Part shown: piece after piece, positions 12,176 through 22,500 of the stretch | How positions within the stretch are numbered: the first letter of the stretch is position 1 | Layout of the letters: each line of letters begins with the position of its first letter | Assembly: GCA_022266195.1 (NCBI GenBank) | Contig: WHVY01000004.1 | Coordinates: 3,241,501-3,305,500, forward strand | Direction: 5' to 3' | DNA length: 64,000 nucleotides | Origin: Tetranychus cinnabarinus | Taxonomy: Eukaryota; Arthropoda; Arachnida; Trombidiformes; Tetranychidae | Notes under the pieces: generated by a model | Told to the model about the DNA's origin: nothing | Databases searched by the model: none | The model's input: the letters and a program-made list of their open reading frames with translations, nothing else | Translations under genes and position numbers: made by a program

Positions 12176-14524
12176 TCAGAATCCAAGGCAATGAACCATG
12201 ATTAGCTTTTTGTTACATGAAAAGTATGAAAAAACTTTTTTAATCGAGTTTGAGGCTTCAATAAACGTACATAGGGTACCAATGTTTTGTATTTCTTTGA
12301 TAGCTAACGCTTTAGATTCGTATGTGAATGAATTCAGGGTCACTTTAAAGATTGGATAATCGCTGCAAGTCATTTTTTTACACTGATAGAAAATTCTTTC
12401 TTGTACCATGTAGATTCTTTCTATCTTGAAATATTCTTGATCCATTCGAATCATGCAATCAGCTCTCTGGCGGTTGAAGTCTTGATTCGAAGTTGTGTAA
12501 AGAATTCCATTGATTCTAATTTTATTAAATGACAAAATTTTTTCTTGTTCATGTAGTCTTACACCGAGATTTTGCAAGTGATCCGTGAATTGAATGTCTG
12601 GAATAATTTGTTTTGATCCTTGTAAACTTTTGGTTCTGGTTTGGTCCATGCCTAAGAACTCAAGTTCGTTGCTGGAAAAAATATTTCTAGTTGATAATTC
12701 ATGTTTCAAATTTTCATGTGAAATCCTGATTGCATAAACATTCATAATATTTTGAGCTGTGTTCACGAAACTTCTAACTCTTTTCTTGATTTTCCCCATT
12801 TCATCCTCGGACAAGAAAGCTGATGTACTACTTGAAGGTCCCAAGAAGCGTACAGAGCTGGCTAGATGTAACAAGATATGACAGTTATATGTACAAAATT
12901 CAAGACCATAAAGGGTTTCCATGAATTTAACAAAAGTACAGAGTTTTTTATGCGCATATCGGATGTTAGTTTCATGAACTTTTTTGCCTTGTAACAATAT
13001 AATTGCTTCACTCAAAAGGCCAAAATGAGTCAAATATTTCGTTGGTAATATTTTATCTAGAATAGGTACAAAATAATATGCCATGAAGGAAGCGTACTCA
13101 TTCCCTTTCCAATCCTTGATTTCATCAAATGATCTTGGCGGTCTTGGGTGATCTGATGTTACCTTGATGTCTTGAAAGCGTTTATTCATGATTTTCTTGT
13201 ATCTAGCTGAACCAATGAAGAAAGCACGATTTTGATACTCGTGATTGAGCCAAGCTCTTGTTAATAAATCTTTCACTACTCCAAGATATACAGCATGAAG
13301 TATATCAACTGAAAAACCATTGATAGGATCAAAACTATCAAGATTAAGTAGCGATGTTCGTGATCTTATTGATTGTGATACACTGTCCTGAGTTGAAGAT
13401 CCTTGAGTAAAATTTATAATCTCTTGTTTCGATCTTAGAAGCCTTGATATCTCATGATCAGGTAAAAAAGGAAATCTCATGGATCCCTTGTAAGTTCGAC
13501 CTTCAATCTTGCACCAATCGCATCCATATCTTGAATTGTGCTGTTTGACACATCTCAGATAAGCACGCATTGGTGCATCAGCAATTATGCATGTTAATTT
13601 AACCTTTTTAGTCATTCTTTGGCCTGTTGTCTTGTCCAAGAACTCGATTCCATTCGTTTCAAGATCACGTAGTTCATTCATGAAAGGCTGTAGAAATAAT
13701 GTTGACGTGTCTGGTTTCTTCTTTCCATGAAAAACACCACATAAAAATACACTCTTCTTTCTTGAACAATCTTCATTTATCATAACAAAAATTGGAAATG
13801 CGGTCAATCTACTCGAATTAGATGTAGGTACTTCATCGGTGAACATGGTTATTGTGATTGAATCTTGTGCTTGCCTAGCTGATCTTGATAATGAGCCATC
13901 CATGATTCCAAACATGTATTCATTACCATTATCAGTAAGATTCAAGTCAATCTTGTTGATTGATAGTTGAAACAATTGCTTGATAGATATTTTTATATAA
14001 TAGCATCCATTAATAATTCGAGGTTGGAAATAAACATTTCCACATGGAACTGGCGTGAAAAATCGTGGTTCTCCTTTGAAGCTTTCATGTAAATGTCCTG
14101 AACTGCACAAAAAACAATACTCTTTCTCAAGAATTTTTGATGTATTACGCCAATAAGTTCTTACACTTGGAACTTCCATTGGTGTTACTTTGCGTTCGGA
14201 TAAAATTTTAAACACTGTAAAAACGTCCTCTGCTTGTTTCTTTGTCAACCTACATGACCATATTAAATGACCAAGAAAACACTCGGCAACTTCACTTCTT
14301 GTTACATCATTGTATGTTGCTTCTTGAATCTCTTCCTCTTGAATGTCAGAATCGATTTCATGTATTTCATTATCACTTGAAGATGCATGTGAAGATGCAC
14401 ATGAACTTGATTGTGACGTTATAGATGTCTCCGAATTGGTCTCAAGTAAGCGTGATAGTCTTGCATTGCGTAACAGAACACGAGCTCGTTTATATGTTGA
14501 ATTGGACACAAGTTTTTCCGCCAT
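12176..14524 (-). CDS. CACTA/TNP2-like transposase
   Basis: A single uninterrupted frame of 782 residues. The Ser/acidic-rich N-terminus (about 30-70) is followed by a Cys-containing segment and a transposase core that resembles the TNP2/Transposase_21 group common in arthropod genomes. Landmarks are GIMDGS (about 206-211), MFTDE with Asp 230 as first catalytic candidate, and CIIADAPMRAY with Asp 316 as the second. Next come RYGCDWC (a zinc-type Cys pair beside the active site), DPINGFSVDILHAVYLGVVK, a segment KGNEYASFMAYYFVPIL, and TYNCHILLHL followed by LGPSS. It would cut and join the element's ends. Its length and lack of stops suggest it is or was recently functional. It is divergently arranged with the gene at 14725, sharing a ~200-bp promoter region. 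Which glutamate completes the triad cannot be judged by eye. Confidence 0.8.
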   Translation of the reverse strand: MAEKLVSNSTYKRARVLLRNARLSRLLETNSETSITSQSSSCASSHASSSDNEIHEIDSDIQEEEIQEATYNDVTRSEVAECFLGHLIWSCRLTKKQAEDVFTVFKILSERKVTPMEVPSVRTYWRNTSKILEKEYCFLCSSGHLHESFKGEPRFFTPVPCGNVYFQPRIINGCYYIKISIKQLFQLSINKIDLNLTDNGNEYMFGIMDGSLSRSARQAQDSITITMFTDEVPTSNSSRLTAFPIFVMINEDCSRKKSVFLCGVFHGKKKPDTSTLFLQPFMNELRDLETNGIEFLDKTTGQRMTKKVKLTCIIADAPMRAYLRCVKQHNSRYGCDWCKIEGRTYKGSMRFPFLPDHEISRLLRSKQEIINFTQGSSTQDSVSQSIRSRTSLLNLDSFDPINGFSVDILHAVYLGVVKDLLTRAWLNHEYQNRAFFIGSARYKKIMNKRFQDIKVTSDHPRPPRSFDEIKDWKGNEYASFMAYYFVPILDKILPTKYLTHFGLLSEAIILLQGKKVHETNIRYAHKKLCTFVKFMETLYGLEFCTYNCHILLHLASSVRFLGPSSSTSAFLSEDEMGKIKKRVRSFVNTAQNIMNVYAIRISHENLKHELSTRNIFSSNELEFLGMDQTRTKSLQGSKQIIPDIQFTDHLQNLGVRLHEQEKILSFNKIRINGILYTTSNQDFNRQRADCMIRMDQEYFKIERIYMVQERIFYQCKKMTCSDYPIFKVTLNSFTYESKALAIKEIQNIGTLCTFIEASNSIKKVFSYFSCNKKLIMVHCLGF

Positions 14525-14724
14525 ATTAATTTAAACTTAACACAAAACAATTATCTTATCTTACAATGATATCTTGTTTACTAAACATATGTAGAAAGTG
14601 CCTTTGAAACATGTGTTTTCTTGCAAAACCGGATCTTCTTGCCCTACAAAGTTAACCTTTGAGTATTTTAGTATTTCATAAATAAATTCTTTATGTTTCA
14701 TTTTCTGAACCGTGATAAAACTCA
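14525..14724. promoter_or_regulatory. Bidirectional promoter region inside the transposon
   Basis: Only 200 bp separate the transposase start (minus) from the first ATG of the accessory gene (plus). Both promoters must lie here or within untranslated leader sequence. No TATA box stands out. Confidence 0.45.
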
Positions 14725-16651
14725 ATGGTGAATTTGAAAAAGAACAAGTGTCCAGGAAAGTGTGTACCAGATTGGCAAGAGAAACTCGTTACATTCTGCA
14801 AGATAAATAGTCAAGAAACAATGGTAAGATCAACTAGACGTGGTCGTGGTGCTCGCAGAGGCTCTGCTCAAGTTCAAGTTCCGAATACAAGAGGGTCAAG
14901 AAAAGGTATCCCACCGACTATTGATCTAGTCGACGAGCTTCCTGAAACATGTGGAAGTGAGGAAATCTTCCTCCTATTAGTTACTGTAAGCCTCTCTAAT
15001 AATTCACTTGAACCAACAATAATCATGGTTGATCGAGATAATTTCAATGAAGAAACTTCCATCACCTCTAAAATAATCAAGTTCAAATATGGTGCAACTG
15101 ATTTCGCAGCAAGAGTTCTTGGTTCCTCAAGTAAGTGCATCGTGACTTACTTTCTAAGCTAAATCCTCATATAAAAACCATTTCTTGTTTCAAAATAGCT
15201 AAAAAATCAAAATTGATAAAAGTATATGAGGATCTTGTCGAGTCTAAACCATACTTATTCAAAGATCAAGAATCAAAAGTAAAACCCATTTTATACTCGT
15301 GTACTAGTCTCATTGAAATCAAGAAAGGATTACCTGATGAAATTCTTGTTATTGCCCTGAACCATATGATGATGAAAAATGATGACATGAATTCGAGTAA
15401 CTCTAATCAATATTCGGATCAAACATCTGAAGAGATACCTGAACTAACGCCTGAGCGTGTGATTACTGATGAACAAACAGATGCATACAACGATGATCCT
15501 ATCTCGATTCATGATAATCACTTACAAGACAACATGCAATTTAGTTCCACACCAAATACATCACATTCTATCAATGAGAAACCAGATTTTATTGCCATTA
15601 TCGACTCAGTAAATAGCACTAATCAAGAACAAGAAAACACTACGAAAAATACTGAGAATGAGCAAACACCTAAAAGAAAAAAACGTTCATCATCCAGGAA
15701 AGTTTTTTGTGATCAAGAAATGTTAGCAAGAGTAAAGAATGAATCCATGGAGAGAAGAAAAGATCTCGATACATCTATCGAGAATTCGATGAAATTCTTG
15801 TCACAAACGTTGCCAACAATTAAAGTAACGAAGCCTTATCAACCGATTCTATCGCATTTATTCGAGCTTATGAAAAATCTAAATGAAAAAATGAATGAGC
15901 AAGAAAACTTGAAAAGCTTGAGTTCTGGATACAATATTACAAGGCAAATCAAATTACAGAAACTTGAAGGATCAGTGAGTTTTAAAATGGATACTTTTTT
16001 GTTTACTTGTTTTTTAACATGTTTCAATTTACAATTTCAAGAAAACTATTCTGATTGGAGGTCGCCTTAAAGTTCCCATGTCATCGTACTCATACGCGAC
16101 TGATCGTGATAAACCCCACTTGATAATTTCAAGGTTCATGAGAAAATGCATCGATCGCACTACTAAAATAGGAGCAGAGCTGAGTCAAGAAGCAAATGAC
16201 AGCAATTTCGCATATAGACTAGGAGACTCAGCATTGGAAGATCAAGAACGTGTTCAAGATGGACATAAGTTCATAGAAATGCTAATAGGTATATAAGATA
16301 CAAGTTTTGAATTTATTAATTCTTATTTTTCATTTCATCACAGAGCATGCACACCAGTATCTTGGAATGAATTTCGTGACTTTCAAGGAATATCGTGAGT
16401 GTATCACTCAAGTATCTAAAGCCTTGTATGATGTCAACCGTAAAGATATTGGAAGGAATCCAAAAAGATCTATTAGCAATCAAGATGCGAGTGCCGAGGA
16501 TGAATATGAAGATAACATGAGTGCTCAACCTAGCAAAAGATCAAGATTAAATGCACTTGATGATGATGATCAAGAACAAGGACAAGAGCAATTACAAGAC
16601 AGGGAAAAAGAGAAAGAACAAGAACAAGATGATTGTCAAGTTTATATTTAG
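14725..16651 (+). CDS. Transposon accessory protein, possible BEN domain
   Basis: Four exons, 14725-15130, 15199-15974, 16042-16288 and 16344-16651, have GT...AG introns and join in phase to 578 residues. The N-terminal part has an RG-rich patch (RRGRGARRG) and a small folded-looking domain. The middle is polar and disordered with a basic cluster PKRKKRSSSRK typical of a nuclear signal. Exons 3-4 hold a conserved-looking helical domain starting LIGGRLKVP, then LIISRFMRKCID and YRECITQVSKALYDVNR, whose layout resembles a BEN DNA-binding domain. The C-terminus is Gln/Glu/Asp-rich. A second ATG at 14821 is an alternative start. CACTA elements often encode a second protein binding subterminal repeats; this is the natural candidate. 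The BEN assignment is tentative. Confidence 0.6.
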
Positions 16652-16972
16652 ATTAATTTAATTCAGAGATTTTTCGTTCATGCATTTAATTGCTTGATTT
16701 ATTTGTGATTCATGTGAAATTTTTGGTTTAAAAATAAATTATTTCTTGAAAAACTCTTTACTTTAGCGCGATTTTACCTCTATTATAACGAAAATTTTCG
16801 CAAACTAGCAAACGAAAATTTACTAACCTGAGCAACCGAAAATTTTCGCATATAATTTCATCGAGAATTCGCGTTTCTAAAAAGAGCGAGAATTTCGATC
16901 ATCCACATAAACGAAACTTTTTCGCTTGTGGTGACCCAGAAGTTTCACGTTCATTTTTTAGCGTTAACGCGC
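16652..16972. repeat. Right subterminal repeat zone of the transposon
   Basis: The palindrome CGAAAATTTTCG is present at 16789-16800 and 16837-16848, with a partial copy near 16812. Related CGAGAATTC and GCGAGAATTTCG blocks lie at about 16861-16898 and ACGAAACTTTTTCG follows. Such clustered short repeats next to the terminus are typical binding sites for transposon-encoded proteins. AATAAA at about 16734 may end the accessory-gene transcript. Confidence 0.65.
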
Positions 16973-16986
16973 TGGTTTACTGGGAT
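16973..16986 (-). repeat. Right terminal inverted repeat
   Basis: TGGTTTACTGGGAT, the exact reverse complement of 9121-9134. It is preceded by GCGTTAACGCGC, a short palindromic GC-rich block. Confidence 0.8.
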
Positions 16987-19257
16987 TGAGTTGATTACTT
17001 TTTTTTACTTCTGAAGATACTTTTGCCACCTTAGGGCATCTTGATGAACATTTGCACATTTGTGCTTTTACTAATGTCACTGGAAAGGTAAAATGTTAAT
17101 GTAAAAGTTACCTTCAAATTTACTTTTATCCTTAATTTTTTTTCCTTTCGTTTTGTGCCGAAAACATTATTGTCAGTTGGCTTCTTTACCAGTTGACATC
17201 ATCAATCTTAATGGTAACTTGTAAACTTGGAGTGATTATTTATCCCAGATTCACATTTTACTTGGCATCTTCACAATCCATTTATATGTACTTATCGATA
17301 TTGAAGGGAAAAGAGGAGAAATGTATTTACCAAATAAATCATCATATTCAGAGTCAAGAATCAATAACATTCATGTTTAACATAGTTCATAACAAATATC
17401 GTTAACTTGTTAACAGTTCAAGTATTAAATGATTACTCTTGAAACGACTAAATGTTTTTTTCCCATTAAACTGTCCTTTCATTTGCAAACAAATTTACTC
17501 ATTTTCTCGGAACACATTCATTGTTTTCATGGAGAAATTCATTATGGACATAAAAGAATCAATTGTGATATTGAAACATTGAGACTTCTGTTTATTCAAT
17601 AGACTGTTGAGTGAGACATTAATTGCTAAGGTTATTTTAGCGATAGTTTTGCATTATATTGAAATGGTCAGAATGACTCGAAATAGACTGTTTCTTGGTT
17701 ATCAATATCAAGTGAATCAAGCTTTCAAGTATTTCAACTTATGACATACAAAAGTTTGATTGAATGTTTTACAGCAAATTGATAGGTTTATTAGAATCAC
17801 TTTAGTCGGAAAATGTTTCAAGGCTGATCCATGGTCACCATTAACTTGGACTTAAAATTGTTATTTTGGATATTAAATTGAGCTTTTGCTAGAATCAAAT
17901 TAATTTGGGTCGGTAAATTGATGAAAAATATGACCGATGCAGAGGTTTTTCAATCACCTTTTGTGCTCATCTGATAAGTAACTGGGCAACATGCATGAGT
18001 ATGAGTGGGTGGATCTGGTAGTCTTGGCAGTGGAAATTTAACTCAATAACTTGACAAAACTTCTTAATATAAAATATTAATAATATTGTTCTAAGCAACT
18101 CATATCATCATTTACATGACATGCATTGAATAAGATAGCTAAGCAACTTCTAGCACTTCTAGATGCACTTCGTTCAGAGAGATTTGACTTGCTTATTTAT
18201 TGATAAATAAATGAACTCGAAATACAAGCGTCTTAGATCAGTGCTTAACGTGTTTATCTCAACTTCACAGAATCGCTATCTTGAGACTATTTGCTCTGTG
18301 GATAATCGACGCAACTGCTGCCCTTACCTTTCACCTTACCAGGAAACAGCACCTTGGCAGTTTTTATTGTCAATAATACAGTGGTTTTAAGACAGAAACT
18401 GAATATTATTTTATATGGTATTGTTTGATATCTTATTTATTGCCATGCATTGTAGCATCGAAATTAGCCATTTGTATAACAGCGAAAAACAATAAAAAAT
18501 TAGATATGAAAAACAAAATTCAATCAACTCCCATTGACTTTATTTCTATGGAATAACATACAATATAAATCTATTAAATCTGTATTATATTGATTTTGCA
18601 TCAACAAATCATCAGCCCAAGTGACTGGGAGTATTACTCGTTACATATTTCACTTGCATCACAACCCATCAAAACTGCAACCAGAAAGATCAAACAATGA
18701 CCAATCAAAAAGGGTTGCTTTGCTGACGAGAGATAAACTTAACCCTAAAGAAACTTGCAGCCAAATTCAATGCTCAATTCAAGTAACAAAGAAAATCGTA
18801 TCGTAAGCAAAAACTTTTTTGCAGGACATTTAATGTGAGTTTCATGTGTTAAGACGGATGGTGAACTTTATTTCTTATCTGCCTCAATAAGTTGTTATCT
18901 GATAATTGTTCAATAAGACGCAAATTCAGTATAACAGAAAAAAACTTGAACTTCAAAGCAGCACAAAACTTTTACAAGAAACTATGAATCATGCTGCAAA
19001 AAATTATTGTTCAGACCAATAAATAAAAAAAATATTCGATATCGGAGGGATTGTTATTGGCAAGTTTTGGTATTATTGTTGTTATATTACGAATTTCTGT
19101 CTAGTTCGAATGATATCAGTGCTGAAACTATTTCGAACATGTCCTTTATCGATCTTACTCTTCTTCTCGAAAATAAAATACAAACATATTAATTTTGATT
19201 GTCTTGTTCAGTAAATGTATGAATACCAGCAAAAAGAGCATCAAAGTTTGATTATGC
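16987..19257. other. Gene-poor stretch
   Basis: No gene recognised. Frames of 60-70 codons near 17193 and 18621 have no family resemblance. A slightly more GC-rich patch lies at about 18290-18360, but I cannot assign it. Confidence 0.5.
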
Positions 19258-19522
19258 AAGGTCAATTCTTTATTCGACTTCTAATTGACATTGGAAGGTC
19301 ATTTTTCTGACTGATTAATGTTAATCACATGTTTATAACTCTAACCATTGTAAAAATAAATGCATTTTGCATAAATGCGATTGATAAACTGAATGGTATG
19401 GAATCACTCATAGCTAGTATGAGTTATGAAAATGTGACTAACATTAATCGGTCAGAAATATTTTGCGGTTTCAGAAAATGACCTTCCAATGTCAATCAAA
19501 GGTCAAATAAAGAATTGACCTT
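19258..19522. mobile_element. MITE-like inverted-repeat element
   Basis: The left arm from 19258 (AAGGTCAATTCTTTATT, then CATTGGAAGGTCATTTT, CTGA and TTAATGTTA) is mirrored by the right arm ending at 19522 in reverse complement with small differences and one insertion. The arms are about 75-95 bp and the whole unit about 265 bp. There is no coding capacity. No clean target-site duplication is visible. A diverged piece of one arm recurs near 20325-20385. Confidence 0.75.
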
Positions 19523-22500
19523 GAATAACGTTGAGCTTGAACGTTGAAATTGTGATTGTGCATAAGCTCATGGTTCAAGTCTGAGGTCTGTAGCACTAAC
19601 CGTTATGCATGAAGGCGTACAATGAAAAAACGTCTAGTATAATGTAATCAATAAAATTGAGTTAATTATTACACATTATTACATTTGAGTTAACACACTA
19701 ACCGTATCAACAAGTATAGAATGGTAAGTTTTTACGCATTTTGTGTTTTGCTTCGCAATTCTATTTATAATTTTAAACTAACAATGTAAGAATAATTCAA
19801 TTTTTTTATTTAGAGTCTTCTTTTTGTTTGCTATCACACCCAGAGAAAGGTGTTAATTCAACGTGAGGTAGAATTTCTCAATTGATGATTTTTAAGATTT
19901 TATGCACTCTCTTGTGGATAGGGAGTATACAGTTTCCCGAATCCGCAATTTCGTCAAGGGATGGGAACCAATAGGAAACATCAGAACTGCTAAAACATTC
20001 ATGAATGCCCATGTTTAGGCATCTTGGGTTACATACAGGCAACATACCAGGAAGAAGCCGCGTTTATTTTTTTACAGTATCAATTAGCAGTTAATCAAGA
20101 AAGTTGTTAATAACTTTTATGATGTTTCGAATTTATAAAATTACGTTTTCCAATAAATTTAGCCCACTTTAGAATCAAGATTGTTTGATATACAGGGCTA
20201 TTCAGCCTCATTTACTTAACGTTTTGTTCAATATCTATAGAACTAAACATTCTAAGGTATTTACATATTGTATATTTGAACGATATGCTTTTGACAATTG
20301 AAGAACAATTTTTTTAATGTTTAAAGGTCATTCAAGGTCATTCGTTTATTTGACCTCTAAACGACTTCTGAAGGTTATTTGCAAATAGCACACATTTTGC
20401 CACTTTGAAAAATGTTTAAGAAAAAATTATTTTGAAAGTGATCTGAAAATAGGCAATTATCCCTATTCAATTTGACATCCTCCTTTAAGATGTTACTGAA
20501 CAAACTGAATTTAAGCAACTGCAAATGATAAAAATAACTTGAATTCAATAACAAGATTTAAGTATCATTTCATCTTTTATTCCTTGATTACAATGTCTTT
20601 CCTAACAATGAATTTTTGTTAAAAGATTCACTTTTATAATACAATTTATTCATTCCTTTCAGCATCTTATTCCCTCCCAAGTGAACCAACATGTCTTGTT
20701 GAACCCAATTAATGATACAATGAAAGTGAAACATTGATAATTATCAAAATACTTTCAACTAATAATGAAATAATTTGCCCAATTTCCGACTTTTGTTCAC
20801 ATAAATAATCAGTTTCATTTGATCAACATGATTACTGTCAACTGATTTCATTGAGAAACAAAATTTTCATTCTATCATGAGAATAATATTTTCTCATTCA
20901 AGTAATTAAAGTCTATTGAAACTGTCATTCAGTAAACATAAAAAAGACACTCAAAAGTAAATATTGTCGAGCAAAAAAATAGATTATTAGCTTTTCCAAT
21001 AATATTCATATTCAGCACTCCCAGTTGATAACATATGAGTTTCAAGTATTTTTAGTTTAAAACTTTTGGCAAAACCAGTTAAAGCATTTCAACTATTGAT
21101 TGGCTTGAATAAAACTTAATGATGAACTTGAATCTCATGAGAGCTCTTTGATGGTTCAAACAAGTTGAATTGTAAAGTTTATTATTTTTCATCAGTCAAT
21201 TGCACTTTGGTGTTTGGGTGAGAAAATTAATTTTTCAAAATTATTCCAAGTTCGATTAATGAATTAGCCATTTCAATGTTCATCATCAACTGATGAGAAG
21301 CAAAATGAAAAGTTTAATTGAAGGTGAATATTGAAGATAAAGTGATTAATTAAAATTGCTTATCCATAAATGATGCTAATTAATGCAAGTTAATTGATGA
21401 TTCATTGAATATTTTACTTTACATTTTTACACTAATTAACTCAACCTCTTAACCTGATTATTTTAAGGTTAATTAATAAATGTTTTTAATCTTGTCTCAT
21501 TAATTGTTTAATCACTTTGAAAATTGCAATGTTGATCTTTGCTTGTGATGAGACAATTTAAAGTTTAATTAATTTATTGATTGATCTTGAAATTGTTTCT
21601 GTTGGACATTTTACTTGATCAGAGTTATCATGACAATTGAATCGTTAAACATTATTCAGTTTGTTGACAATTGATACAATGAACGGAAAGGAAATCTGTT
21701 GAACCAATGAACTTCATTTCAGTCACAGTTATTGCTCATTCATGGTTATGATTTAATTATTAGTACGCTTCAATTGTTACCATTGATCATTAACATTGGA
21801 TGCCAAACTAACCACACCATCAATCATGAAATGTAACAGAAAAGTAATTAAAAGAGCAAATGAAACTCTTTTTCTGATTAACAATTATCCAACTTGTGAA
21901 AAGGTTAACCTTTGAATTAAAAAAAGTCACAAATCATTTAACCTGCAATTATATTAATAAGAATCATTTACGAATCGATTTATCTGTCAAAATTCTGTTA
22001 AATGCTTTGTTGAGGCGATTCTACCAGATAGATTAATGGGAAAGACAGAAATGGGAAGATTATATTGAAACTGTGATTAGCTCAGACTTGATTGGTATTT
22101 ATATTGAAAGAATAAAAAAGCGACTTATTTTCTTTGGAAATTCAAGATTTTCTGAATTGAATGTTATTTAGTGATCAAGCTTGAGATCAATATTCCTCTG
22201 CACAACCTGAAACTGCAATTATTAATATCTTTTTCCGTCCAATTCTTGAAACAACGCTTTGCCATTGTTTGTCTATGTCGTTGTTGGATTTGTGGTTAAA
22301 TCCTAGAAATTTTGAAAGTATCTAAAAGTCCAAATCTTGGTACGAGTCAAAACAGCGAAAGCATATTGCTCTTGTTTTTAGCATAATTGCCAAGGCAAAG
22401 TGAATTTGATTGTTGATGCTATTTTTTCAATTACTGAACACTCTTATGAACCAGATGCTACAAAATTGATTGCTAAAGTGGTTATTGAAATTTGAAAGTA

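Larger units (their letters stand above)
9121..16986. mobile_element. CACTA/TNP2-like DNA transposon with cargo genes
   Basis: The left end 9121-9134 (ATCCCAGTAAACCA) recurs as an exact reverse complement at 16973-16986. CCCAG...CTGGG is flanked by AT on both sides, so the outer AT may be a 2-bp target duplication or part of the ends. Three genes lie inside: a transposase (minus, 12176-14524), a RING/Tudor protein (plus, 9813-11959) and a possible BEN-domain protein (plus, 14725-16651). GC-rich words such as CGCG and the palindrome CGAAAATTTTCG cluster near the ends, as in CACTA subterminal binding arrays. The intact transposase frame and perfect ends suggest recent activity. The superfamily label is inferred from the transposase; the ends are not textbook CACTA. 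Confidence 0.8.

Noticed and set aside
19830..20080. Possible retroelement fragment
   Set aside because: Composition differs from its surroundings, but translation in six frames showed no recognisable gag or pol motif.
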